DNA from: Pseudorasbora parva
Taxonomy: Eukaryota > Chordata > Actinopteri > Cypriniformes > Gobionidae
Length of the DNA stretch: 64,000 nt
Direction: 5' to 3'
NCBI RefSeq assembly: GCF_024679245.1
Contig: NC_090190.1
Coordinates: forward strand, 44,581,780 to 44,645,779
Numbering within the stretch: the stretch's first letter is position 1; each line of letters opens with the position of its first letter. The notes under the pieces were generated by a model, which was not told the DNA's origin, did no database searches, and saw nothing but the letters and a program-made list of their open reading frames with translations. Below are positions 34,501 to 49,500 of this stretch, piece by piece. The position numbers and the translations under genes are program-made.

Positions 34501-37500
34501 TGCCGGCTGCTTATTTATTAATAATTTTATTTGCCATATTATGACCTAAAATAGGTCTGTCTCAACGTCTGTATGGACGGAGAAAAATAAACCATGTGCT
34601 CGGACGCACCACCACCTCAAATGATGCCGGCAGTTTATTTTTTTAAGCTTATTTATATAAGATTTCGGGCATATCGCGACGTTTCGGCTATTTATCTAGC
34701 CTTCTTCAGGCGAGCCCGAATGGCAAAAGGGAATTTGACCCTGTCCCCTCCAGCTTATATAGGCTAGGAGGGCGGGGCCCCTCACCCAGCGACCAATTCC
34801 CACGTTCAGCATTGTATAATGCGTCATAAACTGTTTTTAGCACAAACTGATGTTGTTTTTAATTTTTTACAGGGTCCCGTCGAATAATCTGGAGCAGCAG
34901 GCACTTACAACGGGTAAGTAGGCACCTTCGTGTACAATTCAGGTAAGTATGTGGTCAACACGAGGTCCAGACGCCTCGGCACGGGCTGAGTTAGGGGAAT
35001 GAAAATCCAGGATCCGAATCCCGAAGGATTCGGAAACGGTTATGCACTGTCCAGAGTTGTACTGGCCGCCACGAGTCTCACACATACACCTAAATCATAC
35101 ACGACAGCCAACACTCATCGAGGAAAGCCAGCGCATGGTCGAGACATTTTTGTGGTCACTGTAAAAAATCCCAGCTAGGGCTATGATGACCCGGGCTATT
35201 TCAGGGAGGGGTCTGTGCCAAAAAACAGGGGTAGGTTTTAGTGCGTGTCAGGTAAGGGGCATATTCTAATTTATCTCAACGTCTGTATGGACGGAGAAAA
35301 ATAAATAAACATTGCGCTCAGACGCATCACACCCTCGAATGATGCCGGCTGCTTATTTATTAATAATTTTATTTGCCATATTATGACCTAAAATAGGTCT
35401 GTCTCAACGTCTGTATGGACGGAGAAAAATAAACCATGTGCTCGGACGCACCACCACCTCAAATGATGCCGGCAGTTTATTTTTTTAAGCTTATTTATAT
35501 AAGATTTCGGGCATATCGCGACGTTTCGGCTATTTATCTAGCCTTCTTCAGGCGAGCCCGAATGGCAAAAGGGAATTTGACCCTGTCCCCTCCAGCTTAT
35601 ATAGGCTAGGAGGGCGGGGCCCCTCACCCAGCGACCAATTCCCACGTTCAGCATTGTATAATGCGTCATAAACTGTTTTTAGCACAAACTGATGTTGTTT
35701 TTAATTTTTTACAGGGTCCCGTCGAATAATCTGGAGCAGCAGGCACTTACAACGGGTAAGTAGGCACCTTCGTGTACAATTCAGGTAAGTATGTGGTCAA
35801 CACGAGGTCCAGACGCCTCGGCACGGGCTGAGTTAGGGGAATGAAAATCCAGGATCCGAATCCCGAAGGATTCGGAAACGGTTATGCACTGTCCAGAGTT
35901 GTACTGGCCGCCACGAGTCTCACACATACACCTAAATCATACACGACAGCCAACACTCATCGAGGAAAGCCAGCGCATGGTCGAGACATTTTTGTGGTCA
36001 CTGTAAAAAATCCCAGCTAGGGCTATGATGACCCGGGCTATTTCAGGGAGGGGTCTGTGCCAAAAAACAGGGGTAGGTTTTAGTGCGTGTCAGGTAAGGG
36101 GCATATTCTAATTTATCTCAACGTCTGTATGGACGGAGAAAAATAAATAAACATTGCGCTCAGACGCATCACACCCTCGAATGATGCCGGCTGCTTATTT
36201 ATTAATAATTTTATTTGCCATATTATGACCTAAAATAGGTCTGTCTCAACGTCTGTATGGACGGAGAAAAATAAACCATGTGCTCGGACGCACCACCACC
36301 TCAAATGATGCCGGCAGTTTATTTTTTTAAGCTTATTTATATAAGATTTCGGGCATATCGCGACGTTTCGGCTATTTATCTAGCCTTCTTCAGGCGAGCC
36401 CGAATGGCAAAAGGGAATTTGACCCTGTCCCCTCCAGCTTATATAGGCTAGGAGGGCGGGGCCCCTCACCCAGCGACCAATTCCCACGTTCAGCATTGTA
36501 TAATGCGTCATAAACTGTTTTTAGCACAAACTGATGTTGTTTTTAATTTTTTACAGGGTCCCGTCGAATAATCTGGAGCAGCAGGCACTTACAACGGGTA
36601 AGTAGGCACCTTCGTGTACAATTCAGGTAAGTATGTGGTCAACACGAGGTCCAGACGCCTCGGCACGGGCTGAGTTAGGGGAATGAAAATCCAGGATCCG
36701 AATCCCGAAGGATTCGGAAACGGTTATGCACTGTCCAGAGTTGTACTGGCCGCCACGAGTCTCACACATACACCTAAATCATACACGACAGCCAACACTC
36801 ATCGAGGAAAGCCAGCGCATGGTCGAGACATTTTTGTGGTCACTGTAAAAAATCCCAGCTAGGGCTATGATGACCCGGGCTATTTCAGGGAGGGGTCTGT
36901 GCCAAAAAACAGGGGTAGGTTTTAGTGCGTGTCAGGTAAGGGGCATATTCTAATTTATCTCAACGTCTGTATGGACGGAGAAAAATAAATAAACATTGCG
37001 CTCAGACGCATCACACCCTCGAATGATGCCGGCTGCTTATTTATTAATAATTTTATTTGCCATATTATGACCTAAAATAGGTCTGTCTCAACGTCTGTAT
37101 GGACGGAGAAAAATAAACCATGTGCTCGGACGCACCACCACCTCAAATGATGCCGGCAGTTTATTTTTTTAAGCTTATTTATATAAGATTTCGGGCATAT
37201 CGCGACGTTTCGGCTATTTATCTAGCCTTCTTCAGGCGAGCCCGAATGGCAAAAGGGAATTTGACCCTGTCCCCTCCAGCTTATATAGGCTAGGAGGGCG
37301 GGGCCCCTCACCCAGCGACCAATTCCCACGTTCAGCATTGTATAATGCGTCATAAACTGTTTTTAGCACAAACTGATGTTGTTTTTAATTTTTTACAGGG
37401 TCCCGTCGAATAATCTGGAGCAGCAGGCACTTACAACGGGTAAGTAGGCACCTTCGTGTACAATTCAGGTAAGTATGTGGTCAACACGAGGTCCAGACGC

Positions 37501-40500
37501 CTCGGCACGGGCTGAGTTAGGGGAATGAAAATCCAGGATCCGAATCCCGAAGGATTCGGAAACGGTTATGCACTGTCCAGAGTTGTACTGGCCGCCACGA
37601 GTCTCACACATACACCTAAATCATACACGACAGCCAACACTCATCGAGGAAAGCCAGCGCATGGTCGAGACATTTTTGTGGTCACTGTAAAAAATCCCAG
37701 CTAGGGCTATGATGACCCGGGCTATTTCAGGGAGGGGTCTGTGCCAAAAAACAGGGGTAGGTTTTAGTGCGTGTCAGGTAAGGGGCATATTCTAATTTAT
37801 CTCAACGTCTGTATGGACGGAGAAAAATAAATAAACATTGCGCTCAGACGCATCACACCCTCGAATGATGCCGGCTGCTTATTTATTAATAATTTTATTT
37901 GCCATATTATGACCTAAAATAGGTCTGTCTCAACGTCTGTATGGACGGAGAAAAATAAACCATGTGCTCGGACGCACCACCACCTCAAATGATGCCGGCA
38001 GTTTATTTTTTTAAGCTTATTTATATAAGATTTCGGGCATATCGCGACGTTTCGGCTATTTATCTAGCCTTCTTCAGGCGAGCCCGAATGGCAAAAGGGA
38101 ATTTGACCCTGTCCCCTCCAGCTTATATAGGCTAGGAGGGCGGGGCCCCTCACCCAGCGACCAATTCCCACGTTCAGCATTGTATAATGCGTCATAAACT
38201 GTTTTTAGCACAAACTGATGTTGTTTTTAATTTTTTACAGGGTCCCGTCGAATAATCTGGAGCAGCAGGCACTTACAACGGGTAAGTAGGCACCTTCGTG
38301 TACAATTCAGGTAAGTATGTGGTCAACACGAGGTCCAGACGCCTCGGCACGGGCTGAGTTAGGGGAATGAAAATCCAGGATCCGAATCCCGAAGGATTCG
38401 GAAACGGTTATGCACTGTCCAGAGTTGTACTGGCCGCCACGAGTCTCACACATACACCTAAATCATACACGACAGCCAACACTCATCGAGGAAAGCCAGC
38501 GCATGGTCGAGACATTTTTGTGGTCACTGTAAAAAATCCCAGCTAGGGCTATGATGACCCGGGCTATTTCAGGGAGGGGTCTGTGCCAAAAAACAGGGGT
38601 AGGTTTTAGTGCGTGTCAGGTAAGGGGCATATTCTAATTTATCTCAACGTCTGTATGGACGGAGAAAAATAAATAAACATTGCGCTCAGACGCATCACAC
38701 CCTCGAATGATGCCGGCTGCTTATTTATTAATAATTTTATTTGCCATATTATGACCTAAAATAGGTCTGTCTCAACGTCTGTATGGACGGAGAAAAATAA
38801 ACCATGTGCTCGGACGCACCACCACCTCAAATGATGCCGGCAGTTTATTTTTTTAAGCTTATTTATATAAGATTTCGGGCATATCGCGACGTTTCGGCTA
38901 TTTATCTAGCCTTCTTCAGGCGAGCCCGAATGGCAAAAGGGAATTTGACCCTGTCCCCTCCAGCTTATATAGGCTAGGAGGGCGGGGCCCCTCACCCAGC
39001 GACCAATTCCCACGTTCAGCATTGTATAATGCGTCATAAACTGTTTTTAGCACAAACTGATGTTGTTTTTAATTTTTTACAGGGTCCCGTCGAATAATCT
39101 GGAGCAGCAGGCACTTACAACGGGTAAGTAGGCACCTTCGTGTACAATTCAGGTAAGTATGTGGTCAACACGAGGTCCAGACGCCTCGGCACGGGCTGAG
39201 TTAGGGGAATGAAAATCCAGGATCCGAATCCCGAAGGATTCGGAAACGGTTATGCACTGTCCAGAGTTGTACTGGCCGCCACGAGTCTCACACATACACC
39301 TAAATCATACACGACAGCCAACACTCATCGAGGAAAGCCAGCGCATGGTCGAGACATTTTTGTGGTCACTGTAAAAAATCCCAGCTAGGGCTATGATGAC
39401 CCGGGCTATTTCAGGGAGGGGTCTGTGCCAAAAAACAGGGGTAGGTTTTAGTGCGTGTCAGGTAAGGGGCATATTCTAATTTATCTCAACGTCTGTATGG
39501 ACGGAGAAAAATAAATAAACATTGCGCTCAGACGCATCACACCCTCGAATGATGCCGGCTGCTTATTTATTAATAATTTTATTTGCCATATTATGACCTA
39601 AAATAGGTCTGTCTCAACGTCTGTATGGACGGAGAAAAATAAACCATGTGCTCGGACGCACCACCACCTCAAATGATGCCGGCAGTTTATTTTTTTAAGC
39701 TTATTTATATAAGATTTCGGGCATATCGCGACGTTTCGGCTATTTATCTAGCCTTCTTCAGGCGAGCCCGAATGGCAAAAGGGAATTTGACCCTGTCCCC
39801 TCCAGCTTATATAGGCTAGGAGGGCGGGGCCCCTCACCCAGCGACCAATTCCCACGTTCAGCATTGTATAATGCGTCATAAACTGTTTTTAGCACAAACT
39901 GATGTTGTTTTTAATTTTTTACAGGGTCCCGTCGAATAATCTGGAGCAGCAGGCACTTACAACGGGTAAGTAGGCACCTTCGTGTACAATTCAGGTAAGT
40001 ATGTGGTCAACACGAGGTCCAGACGCCTCGGCACGGGCTGAGTTAGGGGAATGAAAATCCAGGATCCGAATCCCGAAGGATTCGGAAACGGTTATGCACT
40101 GTCCAGAGTTGTACTGGCCGCCACGAGTCTCACACATACACCTAAATCATACACGACAGCCAACACTCATCGAGGAAAGCCAGCGCATGGTCGAGACATT
40201 TTTGTGGTCACTGTAAAAAATCCCAGCTAGGGCTATGATGACCCGGGCTATTTCAGGGAGGGGTCTGTGCCAAAAAACAGGGGTAGGTTTTAGTGCGTGT
40301 CAGGTAAGGGGCATATTCTAATTTATCTCAACGTCTGTATGGACGGAGAAAAATAAATAAACATTGCGCTCAGACGCATCACACCCTCGAATGATGCCGG
40401 CTGCTTATTTATTAATAATTTTATTTGCCATATTATGACCTAAAATAGGTCTGTCTCAACGTCTGTATGGACGGAGAAAAATAAACCATGTGCTCGGACG

Positions 40501-43500
40501 CACCACCACCTCAAATGATGCCGGCAGTTTATTTTTTTAAGCTTATTTATATAAGATTTCGGGCATATCGCGACGTTTCGGCTATTTATCTAGCCTTCTT
40601 CAGGCGAGCCCGAATGGCAAAAGGGAATTTGACCCTGTCCCCTCCAGCTTATATAGGCTAGGAGGGCGGGGCCCCTCACCCAGCGACCAATTCCCACGTT
40701 CAGCATTGTATAATGCGTCATAAACTGTTTTTAGCACAAACTGATGTTGTTTTTAATTTTTTACAGGGTCCCGTCGAATAATCTGGAGCAGCAGGCACTT
40801 ACAACGGGTAAGTAGGCACCTTCGTGTACAATTCAGGTAAGTATGTGGTCAACACGAGGTCCAGACGCCTCGGCACGGGCTGAGTTAGGGGAATGAAAAT
40901 CCAGGATCCGAATCCCGAAGGATTCGGAAACGGTTATGCACTGTCCAGAGTTGTACTGGCCGCCACGAGTCTCACACATACACCTAAATCATACACGACA
41001 GCCAACACTCATCGAGGAAAGCCAGCGCATGGTCGAGACATTTTTGTGGTCACTGTAAAAAATCCCAGCTAGGGCTATGATGACCCGGGCTATTTCAGGG
41101 AGGGGTCTGTGCCAAAAAACAGGGGTAGGTTTTAGTGCGTGTCAGGTAAGGGGCATATTCTAATTTATCTCAACGTCTGTATGGACGGAGAAAAATAAAT
41201 AAACATTGCGCTCAGACGCATCACACCCTCGAATGATGCCGGCTGCTTATTTATTAATAATTTTATTTGCCATATTATGACCTAAAATAGGTCTGTCTCA
41301 ACGTCTGTATGGACGGAGAAAAATAAACCATGTGCTCGGACGCACCACCACCTCAAATGATGCCGGCAGTTTATTTTTTTAAGCTTATTTATATAAGATT
41401 TCGGGCATATCGCGACGTTTCGGCTATTTATCTAGCCTTCTTCAGGCGAGCCCGAATGGCAAAAGGGAATTTGACCCTGTCCCCTCCAGCTTATATAGGC
41501 TAGGAGGGCGGGGCCCCTCACCCAGCGACCAATTCCCACGTTCAGCATTGTATAATGCGTCATAAACTGTTTTTAGCACAAACTGATGTTGTTTTTAATT
41601 TTTTACAGGGTCCCGTCGAATAATCTGGAGCAGCAGGCACTTACAACGGGTAAGTAGGCACCTTCGTGTACAATTCAGGTAAGTATGTGGTCAACACGAG
41701 GTCCAGACGCCTCGGCACGGGCTGAGTTAGGGGAATGAAAATCCAGGATCCGAATCCCGAAGGATTCGGAAACGGTTATGCACTGTCCAGAGTTGTACTG
41801 GCCGCCACGAGTCTCACACATACACCTAAATCATACACGACAGCCAACACTCATCGAGGAAAGCCAGCGCATGGTCGAGACATTTTTGTGGTCACTGTAA
41901 AAAATCCCAGCTAGGGCTATGATGACCCGGGCTATTTCAGGGAGGGGTCTGTGCCAAAAAACAGGGGTAGGTTTTAGTGCGTGTCAGGTAAGGGGCATAT
42001 TCTAATTTATCTCAACGTCTGTATGGACGGAGAAAAATAAATAAACATTGCGCTCAGACGCATCACACCCTCGAATGATGCCGGCTGCTTATTTATTAAT
42101 AATTTTATTTGCCATATTATGACCTAAAATAGGTCTGTCTCAACGTCTGTATGGACGGAGAAAAATAAACCATGTGCTCGGACGCACCACCACCTCAAAT
42201 GATGCCGGCAGTTTATTTTTTTAAGCTTATTTATATAAGATTTCGGGCATATCGCGACGTTTCGGCTATTTATCTAGCCTTCTTCAGGCGAGCCCGAATG
42301 GCAAAAGGGAATTTGACCCTGTCCCCTCCAGCTTATATAGGCTAGGAGGGCGGGGCCCCTCACCCAGCGACCAATTCCCACGTTCAGCATTGTATAATGC
42401 GTCATAAACTGTTTTTAGCACAAACTGATGTTGTTTTTAATTTTTTACAGGGTCCCGTCGAATAATCTGGAGCAGCAGGCACTTACAACGGGTAAGTAGG
42501 CACCTTCGTGTACAATTCAGGTAAGTATGTGGTCAACACGAGGTCCAGACGCCTCGGCACGGGCTGAGTTAGGGGAATGAAAATCCAGGATCCGAATCCC
42601 GAAGGATTCGGAAACGGTTATGCACTGTCCAGAGTTGTACTGGCCGCCACGAGTCTCACACATACACCTAAATCATACACGACAGCCAACACTCATCGAG
42701 GAAAGCCAGCGCATGGTCGAGACATTTTTGTGGTCACTGTAAAAAATCCCAGCTAGGGCTATGATGACCCGGGCTATTTCAGGGAGGGGTCTGTGCCAAA
42801 AAACAGGGGTAGGTTTTAGTGCGTGTCAGGTAAGGGGCATATTCTAATTTATCTCAACGTCTGTATGGACGGAGAAAAATAAATAAACATTGCGCTCAGA
42901 CGCATCACACCCTCGAATGATGCCGGCTGCTTATTTATTAATAATTTTATTTGCCATATTATGACCTAAAATAGGTCTGTCTCAACGTCTGTATGGACGG
43001 AGAAAAATAAACCATGTGCTCGGACGCACCACCACCTCAAATGATGCCGGCAGTTTATTTTTTTAAGCTTATTTATATAAGATTTCGGGCATATCGCGAC
43101 GTTTCGGCTATTTATCTAGCCTTCTTCAGGCGAGCCCGAATGGCAAAAGGGAATTTGACCCTGTCCCCTCCAGCTTATATAGGCTAGGAGGGCGGGGCCC
43201 CTCACCCAGCGACCAATTCCCACGTTCAGCATTGTATAATGCGTCATAAACTGTTTTTAGCACAAACTGATGTTGTTTTTAATTTTTTACAGGGTCCCGT
43301 CGAATAATCTGGAGCAGCAGGCACTTACAACGGGTAAGTAGGCACCTTCGTGTACAATTCAGGTAAGTATGTGGTCAACACGAGGTCCAGACGCCTCGGC
43401 ACGGGCTGAGTTAGGGGAATGAAAATCCAGGATCCGAATCCCGAAGGATTCGGAAACGGTTATGCACTGTCCAGAGTTGTACTGGCCGCCACGAGTCTCA

Positions 43501-46500
43501 CACATACACCTAAATCATACACGACAGCCAACACTCATCGAGGAAAGCCAGCGCATGGTCGAGACATTTTTGTGGTCACTGTAAAAAATCCCAGCTAGGG
43601 CTATGATGACCCGGGCTATTTCAGGGAGGGGTCTGTGCCAAAAAACAGGGGTAGGTTTTAGTGCGTGTCAGGTAAGGGGCATATTCTAATTTATCTCAAC
43701 GTCTGTATGGACGGAGAAAAATAAATAAACATTGCGCTCAGACGCATCACACCCTCGAATGATGCCGGCTGCTTATTTATTAATAATTTTATTTGCCATA
43801 TTATGACCTAAAATAGGTCTGTCTCAACGTCTGTATGGACGGAGAAAAATAAACCATGTGCTCGGACGCACCACCACCTCAAATGATGCCGGCAGTTTAT
43901 TTTTTTAAGCTTATTTATATAAGATTTCGGGCATATCGCGACGTTTCGGCTATTTATCTAGCCTTCTTCAGGCGAGCCCGAATGGCAAAAGGGAATTTGA
44001 CCCTGTCCCCTCCAGCTTATATAGGCTAGGAGGGCGGGGCCCCTCACCCAGCGACCAATTCCCACGTTCAGCATTGTATAATGCGTCATAAACTGTTTTT
44101 AGCACAAACTGATGTTGTTTTTAATTTTTTACAGGGTCCCGTCGAATAATCTGGAGCAGCAGGCACTTACAACGGGTAAGTAGGCACCTTCGTGTACAAT
44201 TCAGGTAAGTATGTGGTCAACACGAGGTCCAGACGCCTCGGCACGGGCTGAGTTAGGGGAATGAAAATCCAGGATCCGAATCCCGAAGGATTCGGAAACG
44301 GTTATGCACTGTCCAGAGTTGTACTGGCCGCCACGAGTCTCACACATACACCTAAATCATACACGACAGCCAACACTCATCGAGGAAAGCCAGCGCATGG
44401 TCGAGACATTTTTGTGGTCACTGTAAAAAATCCCAGCTAGGGCTATGATGACCCGGGCTATTTCAGGGAGGGGTCTGTGCCAAAAAACAGGGGTAGGTTT
44501 TAGTGCGTGTCAGGTAAGGGGCATATTCTAATTTATCTCAACGTCTGTATGGACGGAGAAAAATAAATAAACATTGCGCTCAGACGCATCACACCCTCGA
44601 ATGATGCCGGCTGCTTATTTATTAATAATTTTATTTGCCATATTATGACCTAAAATAGGTCTGTCTCAACGTCTGTATGGACGGAGAAAAATAAACCATG
44701 TGCTCGGACGCACCACCACCTCAAATGATGCCGGCAGTTTATTTTTTTAAGCTTATTTATATAAGATTTCGGGCATATCGCGACGTTTCGGCTATTTATC
44801 TAGCCTTCTTCAGGCGAGCCCGAATGGCAAAAGGGAATTTGACCCTGTCCCCTCCAGCTTATATAGGCTAGGAGGGCGGGGCCCCTCACCCAGCGACCAA
44901 TTCCCACGTTCAGCATTGTATAATGCGTCATAAACTGTTTTTAGCACAAACTGATGTTGTTTTTAATTTTTTACAGGGTCCCGTCGAATAATCTGGAGCA
45001 GCAGGCACTTACAACGGGTAAGTAGGCACCTTCGTGTACAATTCAGGTAAGTATGTGGTCAACACGAGGTCCAGACGCCTCGGCACGGGCTGAGTTAGGG
45101 GAATGAAAATCCAGGATCCGAATCCCGAAGGATTCGGAAACGGTTATGCACTGTCCAGAGTTGTACTGGCCGCCACGAGTCTCACACATACACCTAAATC
45201 ATACACGACAGCCAACACTCATCGAGGAAAGCCAGCGCATGGTCGAGACATTTTTGTGGTCACTGTAAAAAATCCCAGCTAGGGCTATGATGACCCGGGC
45301 TATTTCAGGGAGGGGTCTGTGCCAAAAAACAGGGGTAGGTTTTAGTGCGTGTCAGGTAAGGGGCATATTCTAATTTATCTCAACGTCTGTATGGACGGAG
45401 AAAAATAAATAAACATTGCGCTCAGACGCATCACACCCTCGAATGATGCCGGCTGCTTATTTATTAATAATTTTATTTGCCATATTATGACCTAAAATAG
45501 GTCTGTCTCAACGTCTGTATGGACGGAGAAAAATAAACCATGTGCTCGGACGCACCACCACCTCAAATGATGCCGGCAGTTTATTTTTTTAAGCTTATTT
45601 ATATAAGATTTCGGGCATATCGCGACGTTTCGGCTATTTATCTAGCCTTCTTCAGGCGAGCCCGAATGGCAAAAGGGAATTTGACCCTGTCCCCTCCAGC
45701 TTATATAGGCTAGGAGGGCGGGGCCCCTCACCCAGCGACCAATTCCCACGTTCAGCATTGTATAATGCGTCATAAACTGTTTTTAGCACAAACTGATGTT
45801 GTTTTTAATTTTTTACAGGGTCCCGTCGAATAATCTGGAGCAGCAGGCACTTACAACGGGTAAGTAGGCACCTTCGTGTACAATTCAGGTAAGTATGTGG
45901 TCAACACGAGGTCCAGACGCCTCGGCACGGGCTGAGTTAGGGGAATGAAAATCCAGGATCCGAATCCCGAAGGATTCGGAAACGGTTATGCACTGTCCAG
46001 AGTTGTACTGGCCGCCACGAGTCTCACACATACACCTAAATCATACACGACAGCCAACACTCATCGAGGAAAGCCAGCGCATGGTCGAGACATTTTTGTG
46101 GTCACTGTAAAAAATCCCAGCTAGGGCTATGATGACCCGGGCTATTTCAGGGAGGGGTCTGTGCCAAAAAACAGGGGTAGGTTTTAGTGCGTGTCAGGTA
46201 AGGGGCATATTCTAATTTATCTCAACGTCTGTATGGACGGAGAAAAATAAATAAACATTGCGCTCAGACGCATCACACCCTCGAATGATGCCGGCTGCTT
46301 ATTTATTAATAATTTTATTTGCCATATTATGACCTAAAATAGGTCTGTCTCAACGTCTGTATGGACGGAGAAAAATAAACCATGTGCTCGGACGCACCAC
46401 CACCTCAAATGATGCCGGCAGTTTATTTTTTTAAGCTTATTTATATAAGATTTCGGGCATATCGCGACGTTTCGGCTATTTATCTAGCCTTCTTCAGGCG

Positions 46501-49500
46501 AGCCCGAATGGCAAAAGGGAATTTGACCCTGTCCCCTCCAGCTTATATAGGCTAGGAGGGCGGGGCCCCTCACCCAGCGACCAATTCCCACGTTCAGCAT
46601 TGTATAATGCGTCATAAACTGTTTTTAGCACAAACTGATGTTGTTTTTAATTTTTTACAGGGTCCCGTCGAATAATCTGGAGCAGCAGGCACTTACAACG
46701 GGTAAGTAGGCACCTTCGTGTACAATTCAGGTAAGTATGTGGTCAACACGAGGTCCAGACGCCTCGGCACGGGCTGAGTTAGGGGAATGAAAATCCAGGA
46801 TCCGAATCCCGAAGGATTCGGAAACGGTTATGCACTGTCCAGAGTTGTACTGGCCGCCACGAGTCTCACACATACACCTAAATCATACACGACAGCCAAC
46901 ACTCATCGAGGAAAGCCAGCGCATGGTCGAGACATTTTTGTGGTCACTGTAAAAAATCCCAGCTAGGGCTATGATGACCCGGGCTATTTCAGGGAGGGGT
47001 CTGTGCCAAAAAACAGGGGTAGGTTTTAGTGCGTGTCAGGTAAGGGGCATATTCTAATTTATCTCAACGTCTGTATGGACGGAGAAAAATAAATAAACAT
47101 TGCGCTCAGACGCATCACACCCTCGAATGATGCCGGCTGCTTATTTATTAATAATTTTATTTGCCATATTATGACCTAAAATAGGTCTGTCTCAACGTCT
47201 GTATGGACGGAGAAAAATAAACCATGTGCTCGGACGCACCACCACCTCAAATGATGCCGGCAGTTTATTTTTTTAAGCTTATTTATATAAGATTTCGGGC
47301 ATATCGCGACGTTTCGGCTATTTATCTAGCCTTCTTCAGGCGAGCCCGAATGGCAAAAGGGAATTTGACCCTGTCCCCTCCAGCTTATATAGGCTAGGAG
47401 GGCGGGGCCCCTCACCCAGCGACCAATTCCCACGTTCAGCATTGTATAATGCGTCATAAACTGTTTTTAGCACAAACTGATGTTGTTTTTAATTTTTTAC
47501 AGGGTCCCGTCGAATAATCTGGAGCAGCAGGCACTTACAACGGGTAAGTAGGCACCTTCGTGTACAATTCAGGTAAGTATGTGGTCAACACGAGGTCCAG
47601 ACGCCTCGGCACGGGCTGAGTTAGGGGAATGAAAATCCAGGATCCGAATCCCGAAGGATTCGGAAACGGTTATGCACTGTCCAGAGTTGTACTGGCCGCC
47701 ACGAGTCTCACACATACACCTAAATCATACACGACAGCCAACACTCATCGAGGAAAGCCAGCGCATGGTCGAGACATTTTTGTGGTCACTGTAAAAAATC
47801 CCAGCTAGGGCTATGATGACCCGGGCTATTTCAGGGAGGGGTCTGTGCCAAAAAACAGGGGTAGGTTTTAGTGCGTGTCAGGTAAGGGGCATATTCTAAT
47901 TTATCTCAACGTCTGTATGGACGGAGAAAAATAAATAAACATTGCGCTCAGACGCATCACACCCTCGAATGATGCCGGCTGCTTATTTATTAATAATTTT
48001 ATTTGCCATATTATGACCTAAAATAGGTCTGTCTCAACGTCTGTATGGACGGAGAAAAATAAACCATGTGCTCGGACGCACCACCACCTCAAATGATGCC
48101 GGCAGTTTATTTTTTTAAGCTTATTTATATAAGATTTCGGGCATATCGCGACGTTTCGGCTATTTATCTAGCCTTCTTCAGGCGAGCCCGAATGGCAAAA
48201 GGGAATTTGACCCTGTCCCCTCCAGCTTATATAGGCTAGGAGGGCGGGGCCCCTCACCCAGCGACCAATTCCCACGTTCAGCATTGTATAATGCGTCATA
48301 AACTGTTTTTAGCACAAACTGATGTTGTTTTTAATTTTTTACAGGGTCCCGTCGAATAATCTGGAGCAGCAGGCACTTACAACGGGTAAGTAGGCACCTT
48401 CGTGTACAATTCAGGTAAGTATGTGGTCAACACGAGGTCCAGACGCCTCGGCACGGGCTGAGTTAGGGGAATGAAAATCCAGGATCCGAATCCCGAAGGA
48501 TTCGGAAACGGTTATGCACTGTCCAGAGTTGTACTGGCCGCCACGAGTCTCACACATACACCTAAATCATACACGACAGCCAACACTCATCGAGGAAAGC
48601 CAGCGCATGGTCGAGACATTTTTGTGGTCACTGTAAAAAATCCCAGCTAGGGCTATGATGACCCGGGCTATTTCAGGGAGGGGTCTGTGCCAAAAAACAG
48701 GGGTAGGTTTTAGTGCGTGTCAGGTAAGGGGCATATTCTAATTTATCTCAACGTCTGTATGGACGGAGAAAAATAAATAAACATTGCGCTCAGACGCATC
48801 ACACCCTCGAATGATGCCGGCTGCTTATTTATTAATAATTTTATTTGCCATATTATGACCTAAAATAGGTCTGTCTCAACGTCTGTATGGACGGAGAAAA
48901 ATAAACCATGTGCTCGGACGCACCACCACCTCAAATGATGCCGGCAGTTTATTTTTTTAAGCTTATTTATATAAGATTTCGGGCATATCGCGACGTTTCG
49001 GCTATTTATCTAGCCTTCTTCAGGCGAGCCCGAATGGCAAAAGGGAATTTGACCCTGTCCCCTCCAGCTTATATAGGCTAGGAGGGCGGGGCCCCTCACC
49101 CAGCGACCAATTCCCACGTTCAGCATTGTATAATGCGTCATAAACTGTTTTTAGCACAAACTGATGTTGTTTTTAATTTTTTACAGGGTCCCGTCGAATA
49201 ATCTGGAGCAGCAGGCACTTACAACGGGTAAGTAGGCACCTTCGTGTACAATTCAGGTAAGTATGTGGTCAACACGAGGTCCAGACGCCTCGGCACGGGC
49301 TGAGTTAGGGGAATGAAAATCCAGGATCCGAATCCCGAAGGATTCGGAAACGGTTATGCACTGTCCAGAGTTGTACTGGCCGCCACGAGTCTCACACATA
49401 CACCTAAATCATACACGACAGCCAACACTCATCGAGGAAAGCCAGCGCATGGTCGAGACATTTTTGTGGTCACTGTAAAAAATCCCAGCTAGGGCTATGA

